Shown piece after piece: positions 49,136 to 62,250 of a stretch of DNA of 64,000 nucleotides. Under the pieces are notes generated by a model. It was given only the letters and a program-made list of their open reading frames with translations. It was not told the DNA's origin and ran no database searches. Every line of letters begins with the position of its first letter. Position 1 is the stretch's first letter. The stretch is from Acanthochromis polyacanthus. Its lineage: Eukaryota > Chordata > Actinopteri > Pomacentridae. The stretch is from the NCBI RefSeq assembly GCF_021347895.1, contig NC_067113.1:3454251-3518250 (forward strand), given 5' to 3'. Position numbers and translations under genes: made by a program.

Positions 49136-52100
49136 TCACTAGAATACCAAACATTTATTTTGTTGTTACATCCACAGAACTCGTAAAGAAACTTGTTAAT
49201 GCGTGGAGCTGCTGTTGCTTAGAAACACAAGTGGTGTTCTGCAGAACTATTATGAATAGATTTTAAAAGTCTTTATGTATAACCTTTACCTGTATACCCT
49301 GGGTCTCTGGTAACCTCTGTGACCACGGCATCACTCAAACTAACTATTTGCTGAAAAGCAGTATCTTTTTGATGTCTTTTCAAAAATGGGTATAAACTCA
49401 CCAGTAATCCAAGGTAGGAGAGTAGCTGTGTCTATTTTGTTATGATAGACAAAGGGGCCTATTTTCATTAGTTTATTGTCACAGTAACAGGCGCACAGCA
49501 TCTGGGTTAAATGTTTAGTGTAGAACAGCATATGGTTCAATGTGGAAAGGCTTTGATAACAGGACTGAAAAGAGATTACTGATGATGAGGAATTAGTTTG
49601 TGATCATTCAAAAGCAGAACTGAAGCAAACAAAACATGACAAAGCCAGCTCAAACAAAAGGCACTCTAAATAGTACAAAGTTCAAGATATTTGTCCAAGT
49701 AGCAAGGTCCCAAGAGAAGTTTGGAATCATGAAAGAATGTCATACCTCATCTGAGTTGACACTGCAGGTATAAACAAGCAAGTAGTGTTGCTGTCCAATT
49801 TTCCAGCTTGTGAAGCCTAAAGGTCTTTCAAACATGCAGTCACAGAGTGCAAAGAGGTGCCACAAAATCCAGAAGCTGTCTGAAAGGATGCTTTTAAAGA
49901 TTTTAGTTCATCTCTAAAGAAGCAGCTTCAGCTGAAGAACTACCACAAAAAAAAAAAAAAAATGGAGTTGCCATATCTGTCCATTCACACTGTACTTTTC
50001 AAACAATGGCTTTTTGTAGTGGATCTGTCTCACCTCTATTGTCTCTCTGTTAAGGGTCAAAGATTAAGTCTAGTCTCTGACTGAAAGAAAGTTAGTAGAG
50101 ATAGCCACGGAAAATATCCTTCAAGCCCAATTTGTACAGGATTAGCATTATAATGGGATATGGAGTATAAAATATTCACTGTGCCTCTCCATAATTAAAG
50201 TCATTGTTCCAGTCAGCATTTTAACCTTCTAGAAAGTATAAGATTTGGTCTGTAAATAGACAAGGGCATTGAGCAGGAAAAAGCCAAGACAAGGCCAAAA
50301 GCGGTGAGTGTGCAAAGTGAAAGAGAGGCAAAGATACTGTGTGAGTTCAAAAATCACACCACATCTTTGAGTCCTGATCTAGGAACATCTCAACAGAGAC
50401 TGAGGTCCATATTGATAATGTTCATTGTGACCTCCACTTCAGAAGAATATGATTTCTGATACCTTGAATAAATAAAGTCAATAAATCTGCTTAGAATTCA
50501 AAGATTCAAAGAAAAAAAGACCCCAAAAAACTCACCTGAGAATCTATTTCCTTCAATATCCAGTTTTCGATGAAAATCCAGTAATGAGGTAAGCAATTTA
50601 CACATGAACACACAGACTCTGCCGATTAAACCATTAGCTTGCGGAAACACACTCAATATTGATCCATTAGAGAAAAGCTGTGCTTTCCTATTAAGCTGAG
50701 TGTAAGAATCTGTTATCTGTTGAAACTTTCCCATCGATTGTTTGTGCACATGTATGATGGATCTCCACCCACTTGAAGGTCAGATGGTCAGATCTCGAGG
50801 GATGATGCAGGCAAGTTTGTTCTAGTCATCAAGAAAAAATGCAACAGCAGACTGCGTGTTTGCAGTGCTTTGAGGGTTTTTGCAGTACACTGCACCCTGT
50901 ACATTCTGTCAGTTTACTAACCTGATCAAAATCAATTTCATGAGTTTTCTCAGTTGAGCAGATGTGTCATCTCTGGGCCACTGCCTTGCCAGAGCAAATC
51001 ACCAACTGTGTTGATGCTTCAGAGCTGGTGTTGTTGTAGGTCCCTGGAAGACTAAAGCATCTCTTTTGCTGACCTGAATCCCTTCTTCAAAAATGTATAA
51101 TTTGTCATGTCATGAATAACTTAAAAAAAGAAAAAAAATGAAAACAGCACTTCTTTTATTGCCATGTAGTTTCTCTGAGCTTTGGCACGACAGTAAACCC
51201 TCGGTGCTTACAATCAAGTTAGCAGCTGTCAGATTAGGCTGTGATCTAAAGGCTGCCAAATTAGCTGCAGCATAATAACAGTCCCTTTAAGGTTGCAGAC
51301 ATAATACCTGGAGACATTAACGTGAGTGCAACTGAAAAGCAAAGTGATGCTAAGTGACTGGAATATCCAGATATACTTAGTCAAAAAGCTTTATGCTCAA
51401 GTGAAAGTTCTGTGGATGTTGAACTAAAGTAGCAACACTTGTACAACATATACAAACGAAAGTAGTCCAGGAGCCCAGATACCTACACCATTCCAATGTG
51501 TCAATGTTTTTATTTAATATGTTTTCAAATATCAATAGAGTTGTACAGCCTATTCTGCTGATAGTAGAGCAGATGCAAATTTCAGGAGAATTGAAACAAG
51601 CACCAAAATTGGCACTCATACTCCTTGGGAATTGCTTTTTTGATAAAAACACATGAGCCACCTAAAAACTGAAGATTGAATTTAATATACAGGAATAATG
51701 CATTTTGCAATAAAATTGCATTGATTTATCCCTTTTGAATGATCTTGGTGTCAAATCATACATTTTTGACTATGCAGAATCCAAATTTGGACCTATTTAC
51801 CTACTCACTAGCTTCCTTGTACCATAATATCAGTCCCAGAATCCAAATATTCTGCTCAACTCGAGGTTCATGTTATGTCTGACTCGGCAAATATGCATCG
51901 TAATGTATAACATCGTGTTAGAGGTTTAGTATGTGTAGCATCTTCCTATACAAGGCTTTCAAACCAAACATAAAGGTTTTGCATGAAAAAGAGCAGATGC
52001 TCCATTAATAACACATTGTGAAACCACAAGAGGAACACAGTGATTAGTCAAAAGACAGATAGAGAAAACAGATGAAGAGAGAGAAAACAGAAGGCAAAAG

Positions 52101-54261
52101 AGGCTGACACATTGAAAGATAGAGCAGATGAGTCATACTGAAGGAAGTCACAAGGGCAAAACACACACATATGCGTTATCACACTAATGAAGATCCATTT
52201 TAATTGAGGCAGGTAATCCAATATGGTTTGAGTTTATTAATCTATTTGTACTGCTAATTCAATAGCACAGACGTATGTTCGCACATCCATTTGAATAGGC
52301 AATTTAAAGATGCCTGTACTCCCACACATGCAATTAGTGTCTGTATTCAGAGGCTGACTGACAATGTGGACATACTGTCTAAAAGAGCTGAGGCACCTTT
52401 CACATTTGACAACTGTCAAGTCCCTTCAAAGACCCACCGGCAGACCCTGATCTAAATACTAATCATGTATCTTTGCTTGCAGTTTATTATGTTTAAATGA
52501 TCAGGCCTTATGTGACATTTGAGGTAACATTTTTTAATGATATTATAGCTGTTTTGCATAACAGCAAGCATGTGCAGCCATTATTAAAATTCACATTCCA
52601 GTGTACTTTTTGCATAAACTGTGCTCAGCACGTTCATACATATTTTCAGTGATTATGTAAATTTGAAGGCTTCTTACAGTTTTTTAAAGGGATTATATTA
52701 ATTTCATGCAGAAATATTTGTAAATAAAATAAGCTGACCAGAGAAACTGAGGAGAAAAATTTGATGACGTGTGCTATTTAGTCTTACTTTATGTCTTAGA
52801 CCATGTATTCCACATATCCAGTTTATAAAAAATATTGCAAACATAATAGGTCACATTACCTGACATCAAGTCATATCTGAGCCACAGTTTTGACAGCAAT
52901 CAAAACCAAAATCAACAGTAGCATAAAGAAACATTACAAACATAATACACTCACTTGGAAATCCTTGGACTAAAACGAACCTTTTTCAAAATGGGTTATT
53001 TTATTTTAAAATTATTTTTTGTCGATCCTATTTGTCACCTTCGTCTTTAGTTACAGCTGCCACTTGGGAGGTTTAAATAACCTTCAATTCAGTGAGTGCG
53101 ACAGCTGATTTATTTCAGGAAGATGGTCTGAGGAATTCGACAGTGCTAAATCAAGGTGTTTATTGCAGCGCTGATAGCATGGGTCTGAGGATTGACATTC
53201 ATTGTATTTCAGTTTTTTCGAACACAGCTTCTTCATTTTCCTTGAATGTATGGTAGCCAATAGATCTGTATGTTAAAAAGTTTAGATCTTTGATAAAGCA
53301 ATTGGAGACAGTCCACTCATCCTTAATGAAAGGTTTCCTTCTATACAGCTGGAGTTTTGGCACATAAGTTTTGAACCATATGCCTGACTTTCAAAAATCT
53401 GGCTACTATTGAACTCCTTGGGTCAAGTTGAGTTCAATGCATCCAATGTCACAATAAGTGGTACCAATGATCTTAAGACCAATTCCAACAAAAGAGATCA
53501 GATGAAGTTTAGATATTTATAACAGTCTGTTACAACCAATTGAAATCAGCAGTGCAACCCGAAACATGAGGTGAGATCAGTGTAGCGGAGTTAATGATTC
53601 CACTTGCCATAATATATTACATATTTGGTTCCCACAATGACCAGATATGGCGTGGGTGCACTGACCTGGGCCCCTGCAGACTTGGGGTGTGCGCCCCCAC
53701 ATTGCGGTCTCAGTCTGCTGTGTCCAGTCTCCATGCATTATCTGGAGGTTACCACATGTGTGACTGTGAGAGAGTAATGTCAGTGTGTTTTACCAGCTCC
53801 TGCAAATAAACGGCGGATTTGATGCCAAAGGAGAAAATGCTCTGCGCTTGATTGTCCACACAACACAGGACAGAGAAAGCACACAAGCACTACAATGGTG
53901 CTCTGACCGCATCTTCTTCCTGGAATTCTATTGTTTCATCACAGGAGTGTTGCAGTTCGCCGCCTGTCAAAGCCAGCGGCTGTACAGTGTCTGAGTCGGC
54001 TCCGTGGATCGCAGTTCACAAGAAGATAGCTACGTTGCTTTATGTATGGTGGTTTAAAAAAAGAGACTGAATGGTGGAAAATTACGGTAAAGGACAATTT
54101 AGTGAGTGAGAGTGAGTTTTCAGAGTGAGAATTTGTACAGGTAATTGTTCATTTGGTATGGTCTATATATTGCTAGAAATTATGTTTTGTCTTTAAGACT
54201 TTTTGTTCTTTTGTTGTTTTGAGTTCTGTGCTTTTCAGTAACAATAGATGAGTAACAAGTC
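49136..54261. other. 5-kb stretch without recognisable genes
   Basis: AT-rich, with no frame above 100 residues and no domain seen. 53640-53990 is more GC-rich and has an AATAAA at 53806. It could be an LTR or leader of the Gypsy element that follows, but I cannot show that. Confidence 0.4.
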
Positions 54262-54547
54262 ATGAGTGATGAGTCAGAAATTGTGGTTCAGCCCATCATT
54301 GCAGACAGTTAGTGGACTTACTGAGGGAAAACCAATAACATCTACCCCTCATCATGCAAAGGTAATCTCAGAGATAAAGACTCAGATTCAGATTCAGAGG
54401 ACTTTATTTGTCCTCAGGAGACAATTAAAAAGGCATGTAGGCAGTGCAACAATGATGAAAGAATAAAAACCGCTCTACTAGCCGACCGATCAGCCATATG
54501 AGCAGTGACCCGGAACTGGATGCCTCTATCTCCGAAACCAAAAGTGA

Positions 54548-54787
54548 GTGAATGCTTATGATAGTACTGATGATAGACTTGGCAATGCAGCCTCACCTCC
54601 TGTGCACCGGGATGCAGAGCATATCCCTGTTCGTGTTCTCAGTGATTTGGTGAAACAGATAGCAGCCAGCATTGGTGAAAATATTGTCTCATGTCTTAAA
54701 TCTATTCCAGCTGGTGATGCTAGTTTGACTCACTCTGCTATTGCTGACGTCTTCAGGGTCAATCTGACAGGTAGCCATGACAGTTAG
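54548..54787 (+). pseudogene. Gypsy gag N-terminal fragment
   Basis: The frame reads HIPVRVLSDLVKQIAASIGENIVSCL, like the N-terminal gag region of the fish Gypsy group. It is cut at about 54784 by the LINE. An earlier piece starts at the ATG at 54262 (MSDESEIVVQ) and is separated from this one by a short insert at about 54375-54450. Confidence 0.55.
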
Positions 54788-55005
54788 TTTTCATTTCATT
54801 TAATTTTTTTTTTAAAAAATGGGACAGTTCGTATTAATGTGCATTTTCATGTAAATACGAGAGATTATAGCCATGCGGCTAATTTCATCTCAAGTCCCAT
54901 TGGCAAATCAAAGATAGAATAACATAAAACCATAACTAAACAAGTAACATAAAATCATAATTGAAAAAAAAAAAAAATATATATATATATATATATGTAT
55001 ATATA

Positions 55006-55995
55006 CTGCTCAAAAAATTAAAGGAACCCTTTGAAAATACATCATATTTCAATACGAGGAAAAAACAAACTGGATGTTAGCATTGATATGGACTGGATAA
55101 TGTTTTAGGAATGAAAAGATGCCACATTGTTTGGTGGGAATGAAAATTATCAATCCCCCAGGAGGGCTAAATTCAAGACACCCCAACATCAAAGTGAAAA
55201 ACTGATGTGGCAGGCTAGTCCATCTTGCTGAAATTCCTTGGCAGAAACTCAAAATGGTATTCAGTAGTTTGTATGGCCTCCATGTGCTTGTATGCATGAC
55301 TGACGATGCCGGGACAAGCTCTGAATGAGACGACAGATGGTGTCCTGGAGTATCTCCTCCCAGAACTGGACCAGGGTATCACTGAGCTCCTGGACAGTCT
55401 GAGGAGCAACCTGATGGTGTCGGATGGAACAAAACATAATGTTCCAAAGGTGTTCTATTGGATTCAGGTCAGGTGAGCATGGGGGCCAGCTAATGGTATC
55501 AGTTCCTTCATCCTCCAGGAACTGCATGAGTTCTCTTACCACATAAGACTGGCCATTGTCGTGCACCAGAAGGAATCCAGGACCACTGCACCAATGTAGG
55601 GTCTGACAATGGGTCAAAGGATTTCATCCTGATACCTAATGGCAGTCAGAATGCCATTGTCCAGCCTGTAGAGGTCTGTGCGTCCCTCCATGGATATGCC
55701 TCCCCACACCATCACTGACCCACCACCAAACCGGTCACACTGAACAATGTTACAGGCGGCATAACGTTCTCCACGGCTTCTCCAGACCCTTTCATGCCTG
55801 TCACATGTGCTCAGGGTGAACCTGCTCTCATCTGTGAAAGCACAGGGCACCAGTGGTGGACTTGTAAATTCCTGTGTTCTATGGCAAATGCCAGCCGAGC
55901 TCCACGGTGCCAGTCAGTAAGCAGAGTGGGCACAAGAGGACGCTGGGCCCTCAGACCACTCCATTAAATCTCTTTCTGATTGTTTGATCAGAGAC
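55006..55995 (-). mobile_element. Tc1-like element, copy C, one end missing
   Basis: The left end CTGCTCAAAAAATTAAAGG follows TA at 55004-55005 and an (AT)n run. The matching right end is absent: the sequence returns to the Rex1-like LINE near 55995. A different family from copies A and B. Confidence 0.78.
55261..55990 (-). pseudogene. Tc1-like transposase (copy C)
   Basis: The C-terminal frame (55261-55617) has [29 protein letters not shown] (E) and ends RHRQSCIQAHGGHTNY. The D of the second motif sits in the VHDNGQ box. The middle frame (55614-55850) has FTDESRFTL (first D) and GGGSVMVWGGIS. A frameshift separates them near 55615, and more stops precede 55850. The N-terminal HTH is missing. 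Confidence 0.88.
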
Positions 55996-55996
55996 A

Positions 55997-56406
55997 TTCA
56001 TTAGGAAAATAACAAAAATGATACTTTTTTGGCTTTTTATCTAGAACTTTTAAGGCTTGTTTATAAACTGTTACAATAGGTTTTATGGTTGTTTTGCAGG
56101 CCATTGCCCAACTTGTTACACAGTACAACATGTGGGGCATATTCATTGCATCAAAATATAGTTTAGCTGATTGCAAAGATAAATTATTCCGGATAAATCT
56201 AAAATTGGACAGGTTAAATGTTTAGTAATCTTTCTCATCTGCTGTTTAAAATGAAGTTGTGAGTCTAAAATAATTCCTAAGTATTTAGGGTCTGTAGTTT
56301 GTAATTGTAGCTGGGTCACTAGATTTGAGGACCGGTGTGACAAGTTATCAGCCAGGCTGATAACTTGTATCCGGTCCAGACTGCAGAAGTTCTGTACAGC
56401 CATGTT
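55997..56406 (-). pseudogene. Rex1-like RT C-terminal region
   Basis: Two overlapping frames read KYLGIILDSQLHFKQQM, then AKLYFDAMNMPHMLYCVTSW and YKQALKVLDKKPKKYHF. These are the conserved thumb and C-terminal blocks of Rex1 ORF2. A frameshift lies near 56170. The catalytic domain is not present, which fits 5' truncation. Confidence 0.75.
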
Positions 56407-56410
56407 TAGA

Positions 56411-56752
56411 CTACTGTGAGCCCTCCTGCTCTGCAACCACCTGCTGTTGATAAACCTCTGTCTAGTGAAGGTCAGTCTCTCAACTATGTTATCACTCTTC
56501 TGGAGCACCTGCTGCATCAAGAATCGTCTCTACATCCCAGACCACCTAGACTACGACATGATGCTCAACCGAGGTTCCGTGGCCCATGTGGGATTTGTGG
56601 TAGTGACAACCATGACACCGTAACCCATTGTCAAAATTAACATCTGTACTTCTGCTGCCATGCTGCTGGTCATCAGGCGGTGAATTGTACTACTGCTCCA
56701 GGTCCTGACTCATCACCTGTTCGATCTGGCACCCCTGCTCAACAGGAAAACT
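56411..56752 (+). pseudogene. Gypsy gag C-terminus with zinc knuckles
   Basis: CGICGSDNHDTVTHC, then after a stop at 56638 CCHAAGHQAVNC, give two CCHC-like knuckles. These bind element RNA in intact copies. Two or more stops show decay. Confidence 0.7.
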
Positions 56753-56862
56753 AGATGGCCCACACATAACAGGACTAGTGAAGGGGACTGTCCCCATGTG
56801 ATGATGCTGACCTTGAATCTGTCTATTCCCAGTTTTGTGCTATAGAGAGGATAGAATCTACA

Positions 56863-57483
56863 GTGATATTACAGAACACACAGAGGCTGTCTGCAACTGA
56901 TGACCTTTTTACTAATGCATCGGTTCAGAATGCTGTGAAGCTGCGTGCCATGTTGGACAGTGGTTCAGTGGCCTGTTCTCTGAGTTCTTGCATGCTCCCT
57001 ATACTGAAAAATGCCAGTGTTGTTTCAGCAGACTGTATCTCTCTGACATCAATCATTCTAATTGGTTGTGAAGGACTGAGGATGAGCCCTATTGGTGTCT
57101 GTCAGCTTAAGATGAAGGTGCTTCGCTGTCACATTTCAGTTCCCACACTTACTGTGGATGGACAGAGTGATGACTTGATTCTCAGAAGCAACTTTGTAAA
57201 ACATTTCTTGGATGAAGCCCCCATCTTAGATCGGTTCTCAAGTCAAGAAGGTGCCCTGTTGCAGTTGTTGGATGGTGTGGAGAAATGGAGAGGCGGTGGG
57301 GTCCCTGACAAAGTGGGAACAGTGAAATTGAGACATGCTGTGACTTTGGAGCCCATGAAGGAAGATTTGGTATGGGGTCATCTGCCGAATCATACGTGTC
57401 TCTCTGCTGGCAGAAAACAGTCATTGCAGAGCCAAGTGAGTCTCGGACAGTGCCTCGGACAGTTATGGTGGGATGGACAGTGA
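56863..57483 (+). pseudogene. Gypsy protease region
   Basis: RAMLDSGSVACSLSS has the D-S-G active site of retropepsins, followed by the flap-like segment and a DDLILRSNFVKHFL block. The frame ends at 57483. The family's next segment (KIADVLPCVALEDFDIDYL) continues in another frame to a stop at about 57650. Confidence 0.8.
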
Positions 57484-57718
57484 CACCATTGTGGGGCAAT
57501 GGTTGAGTCCCAGTGAGAGTCAATAACCCTTCTCATAAACCAGTGACTCTAAGACGCAACTGCAAGATCGCTGACGTGTTGCCCTGTGTAGCACTCGAAG
57601 ACTTTGACATCGACTATCTGTATGAAAATGACAAAACTGATGATGTGAAATGAAATGTGACTAAGGTTGCTGATCAAAATGACACTGGCAGTGAGAAAAG
57701 TTTCACTTTTGACTCTGA

Positions 57719-58296
57719 GTGCCATATACACAGACCTATATCAGGTCAGCCCTCCACAACTTAGGACTGCAAGATATTGACATTGACTTGAGCATGCTTT
57801 CTCCAATCTGGAAAACAAAACTAGTTGTTCTGTTGGCCAAGTATGAATCCATCTTCTTCCACCACAGTCTTGACTGTGGAAAGGCCAAAGACTTTGTGCA
57901 CCGGATCTGGCTGAGTGACAGCAGACTGTTCAGGCTCCCCTATCGATGGCTGTCCACCTCCCACTATGAGAAGCTATGTTTAGCTTTGAATGAAATGGAG
58001 GAGTAGAACATCATAAGGAAGTCGTCAAGTGAATATGCGTCACCACTAGTACTGGTCTGGGAGAAAAATGGAAATCTGCGTTTTTGTACCAATTTTCATT
58101 GGCTGAATGCACACACAATTAAGGATGCACATCCATTACCTCACCAGGCTGATGGTTTGGCTGGTCTTTGAGGAAATGCATTCTTTTTGAAAATGGACTT
58201 GACCTCTGGTTACTACAAAACGTCGACGTCCATGAAGAGGACAAAAACCTCACTGCATTCACCTCTCCTTTCAGACTATATGAGTGTAATGGAAAA
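57719..58296 (+). pseudogene. Gypsy reverse transcriptase, N-terminal half
   Basis: WKTKLVVLLAKYESIFFHHSLD and HRIWLSD lead into RT motif 1 (SPLVLVWEKNGNLRFC) and motif 2 (KMDLTSGYY). There are stops at 58004 and 58169 and a frameshift near 58208. The catalytic YxDD region is not reached: the sequence leaves the family at about 58290. Confidence 0.8.
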
Positions 58297-58297
58297 T

Positions 58298-58907
58298 GTA
58301 TTATCTACAAGCATTATAATTGTAAGAACTATTATCTGTAAGCATTATTGTCTCAAAGCATTACATATTATGTTCAACAATACAATATGAGCTACTTAGT
58401 ACATGCAGTCATAACCTTTTGATACTTATAACCTTTGATACTTGTAATCTTTTGATAACCTTGCTAAGCTGCTCATATGTGATGACCTCTGAAAGACACT
58501 CCATAAGGTAGAGAATGCACTAGGGAAAGTACCGTTTGTACGAGATGAGGAATGTTACCTTTAATTGAACCTGTCTCGACCCTATGTCTCAAAATATTCC
58601 GTCTGAAGGTACTAAAACCAATATAGCGTTTCTAAGAAACAATGCGATATGACATTCTGCACCTGTGTGTCCATCAATTATTTTTGGTTTTGTTGAAGTT
58701 GCTTTCACTTTTCTGGGTTTTTCCCTCACATGCAACTGCAGATGTACATAGACAATAACGCTTAAGAACGGTATAAAAGTAGCTGCCTCCCTCAGGGACC
58801 TTGCACTCTCACCCGGATTGCTTGCACTCTGTGTGACTTGTACCATTCAATATATTGAATAAAAAAAGAACAAAGACAATTTCTGTATTCTTCTGAATTT
58901 ATTTACA
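58298..58907 (+). repeat. LTR-like block next to the Gypsy RT
   Basis: Starts TGTATTATC, has TATAAAA at 58780-58786 and AATAAA at 58858-58863, and may end TTTACA near 58907. That order and spacing (promoter, about 75 bp, poly-A signal) is typical of an LTR. No target duplication or partner LTR was found, so this is tentative. It could be a separate solo LTR or the element's own. Confidence 0.35.
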
Positions 58908-60787
58908 AACCAAACTACTGAATTTAACCTTTGTTAAAGGTAGAATTTTTTTGTTGATTATTAAATATGTCATTGTTATAAGTTATCCGACTGACCTGCA
59001 TAGTTATTATTTGACGTTAGTGACATTTTGGTTTTTGGTTTTCTGGGGAAATACAAATGCAGAGCACAGATTTGTGATGTAAGTAATTTCCACAGTGGAG
59101 GCACCGTGCTAGTATTATCCTTTATAGCATTTTGTCTGTTATACTGTCCTGTTTTTAAACAGGGGGATTTAGCAAATTCAATATCACAGCTAAGCACCCA
59201 AGATCCTGTTCTTTTAGGCTGAAATAGTAACCTAGCATATTACAAATATCCTTCCAGTGCCAGGAAGGGGTTACATACGGCCTATCCTTGTTTTAATAGG
59301 CTCCTCTGTCATAATTAAAAGTTTTGGACAGAGTGTGCAAACTGATATGAGGATCTAATTACATAGTTTATTTTATTGGAATCAGATCGAACGAGATGTG
59401 TTTCTTTGACTTTGTGTCGAGATTAAAGGCAACTGGCAACTGTCCAACTTGACAGCCGTCAGCTTTGACTCTGCCCCCAGCTGCTGTTGAACGCATCATC
59501 CGCTTCCCTAGTGACAAACTGTTCATTTTGAGCAAGAGTAAAAACTGTGGGATTGTATAAAAGTAATTCTGTTTTTCTTTTTCAACTATTGTTTTTTTCC
59601 TTCTCCAAATCCCCTCCAGGGCTCTGTAAAATCCAATGGATCACAAGTGAATATTCTGTTAGCTTCTGCTGTAAGCTCAGAGAGTCATCTGCTTGGTTTG
59701 CATGGGAAAGACTGTCATATGTTGGCGTGTATCTTATTTTGTATTTATTGCAGTTGGGCATTACAGAATTTTATTCAGTCGGCTTCACATGATGAGGATT
59801 TCAAAGTCTTTGACAACAGAAACATCCCCACACTCCCACTTTCATTCCATGAAATACAGCCCTCTTGTTAAGATATGTATTGAAGAAGAATTTCCAGTTT
59901 AAAAAAATATAGATCTTAGTATCAACATCCTCTATCCTCCTTTATGTCTGAAAATAGACTGAAAATCCCTCATCTAACACGCACAGTATACAGTGGGAAA
60001 AGCTGGAGCAGAACACACTCTGCAGGGGTCGAGAAGAGAGGAGGACCAGCAAAGACAGAGTGTATGTGTGTGTGTGAGAAAGGAAAAAACAAGATGGAAG
60101 TAAGATGCTGGGAGGAATGGTGATTTGAAGCCAGACTCTGCCTGGCTTTGCATGGTGATGTGCTATCCAGTGATAACCTAACAGTTGTCACATTTCATAT
60201 GGTTTCACAGGCTAAAAACAGCACATTACACACATAAACATGACAGCAAAGATGGAACGTAAAGCTATTAACAGTTATGATTGTACCAGCATCATATATT
60301 TACACTTATAATTAAATCTTTTGAGTAAGACATGCATGCAACTTGTTATAAAGCACACATGCTGTCACAGACAGACACTTACACTTCATGCTACACTAAA
60401 CAATGTTCCAGTGACAGAAAGGGACATTTGGGAGGCTAATGGAAGCTGTGTTGTCATCACAGATAAATCATTTAAAGCAAAGTCTGTATTTACTCAGTGT
60501 GTGGAGAGGAGGTAGGGGACTGTGGGGGGTGGTTTTGGGTGAGCTGGCACATTAAAAATATACAGGACAAAAATTTGCCATATCATAAAATTAGATCTTC
60601 GAGGCCAAGATGTGGTCAACCATCAAAAATCAGACACAAAACAGGAAACTGCATGCAGCAAAACATACACTGACTCAAAAATACACGCGGTTATAGAAGA
60701 GTCGTTGTGACAAAGGTGTGTTGGTGTGTTCTTCGTATGACTTCCTTTTTCTAACTAGAGTTGATCAATAACACCAACTGAGACACA

Positions 60788-60839
<52 letters not shown>

Positions 60840-62250
60840 CATCAGGGCCTTTGTTCATACAAAACAGCCCTATGCTACACTAGGCTTATTTTCCCTCTCA
60901 GCCTTTCTCTAGCTTTTATTTTTGGCTGTCTCCTCCTTTTGCTTTCATATTTATACTCAGTGAGCAAAAAGGAGGGTGTGATGGCTTTTTTTCACATGCC
61001 AAATGAAAAGAAAATATGTAATCATTTGTGGAATGTGCTAAAACATGGACAAATAGCAGCTCGTGAATGTAACTCGAATGTAACTTCTGTTTCTTATAAA
61101 CATAAGAAACAGAAGAAAGGAGGATTTTGCTATGTTAGCCCATATGTCAGTTTTTAAGTGGCTTAAAAATGATGGTTGAGAGAGCATTGCTACTTGATGA
61201 GGACAGAAAAATGACACTTTTTGTCCTCTCAAAGTTTAACCAGTCATTATTTGTCTTGACCTAATTAAACCAAACAGCCTTGAGATCCATACTGCAGTGT
61301 TTCAGGTACGAGCAGGTACTCCTCCCAAGGAGGCAACACCTCTGGTTGCAAAAAGATGTTTAATTGTATAAAGTTGTATGTGAAAATTACCCAGTTTCTT
61401 TCTTTAAACTGTTCCCTCATTAAATATTTTTCCATTGCTTCAGTGGACCAGATCTCTAGTTTAAAATGTTCTTCAATACAGAATGATGTTTTTTTTTTTT
61501 TTTTGGAGGTCCAAGATTCATACTGAAATTCACTCAACTGAGGCCAGCAACTCACCTCCAAACTGTTTCTTAATTTACACTTATTTTGCAATGTATAATT
61601 AATTTATGTTTATTTAAGCATGAAACCAACCTTATGCCTCAGTGTGCCACATTAACCAGCCTAGCCAGACTGATTATTTGTTGAAAAGAGAAACAGAAAT
61701 GACAATAAATTGCTGGAAGCATGGCTGCAAAAGCACTACATCTGGCAGCTACATCAAAGTAAAATCCAACATTAACAATTGATTTACCTAATTTTCTAAA
61801 AATTATACACTTCTGTTGTTCTTTCACTGTGACTACAGATTGCTGCAGTGTGTGTCATCTGTATATGTGTGTGTTTACGAGTTTACTTTCACAGAATCAT
61901 CATTTCAGACTCGGTCTCACACATACGTACTCAGCACAGCCATTTGTCATTATAATGAACTAGTGTCATAAGGTGTATCTGTCTGTTGTAGTGTTAACAT
62001 TACTAAACATACACAGGTATCCGACACACACACGAATGATTAGCACACACTACCACTCAAATATACATTTTTCTCCTGGAGTGCTGCATGACTGTCTAAC
62101 ACATTTATTGATGATGTCATTTGAGGCAGGAAAAGATGCAAGAGTGAGATTGAGAGGAAGAAAAATGTGACTTCAAGAAAGAGCTGAATAAGTGAAGCAC
62201 TCTGACTAAGGACTCATATCGTAGATCTTCAATTTCTCTGTCTTTCTTTG
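58908..62250. other. no gene recognised
   Basis: AT-rich sequence with small frames lacking domains, apart from the (ACGC)n array at 60782. Confidence 0.45.
60782..60842. repeat. (ACGC)n microsatellite
   Basis: About 14 tetranucleotide units in uninterrupted order. Confidence 0.97.

Larger units (their letters stand above)
54784..56410 (-). mobile_element. Rex1-like LINE, 5'-truncated, with a Tc1 inside
   Basis: The minus strand carries the C-terminal RT part (55997-56406) and, beyond the Tc1 element, a 3' UTR (54790-55000) with ATTAGCC and GGGACTTGAG segments, which I know from Rex1. Boundaries are where the Gypsy gag stops and resumes. No clear target duplication. Confidence 0.68.
54262..58296 (+). 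mobile_element. Ty3/Gypsy element, decayed and interrupted
   Basis: Gag pieces (54262-54310, 54548-54783, 56411-56740), protease (56863-57480) and RT (57740-58296) lie in Gypsy order on the plus strand. A Rex1-like LINE at 54784-56410 separates the gag pieces. RT stops mid-domain at about 58290, so RNase H and integrase are absent. LTRs were not found with confidence. Confidence 0.82.
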
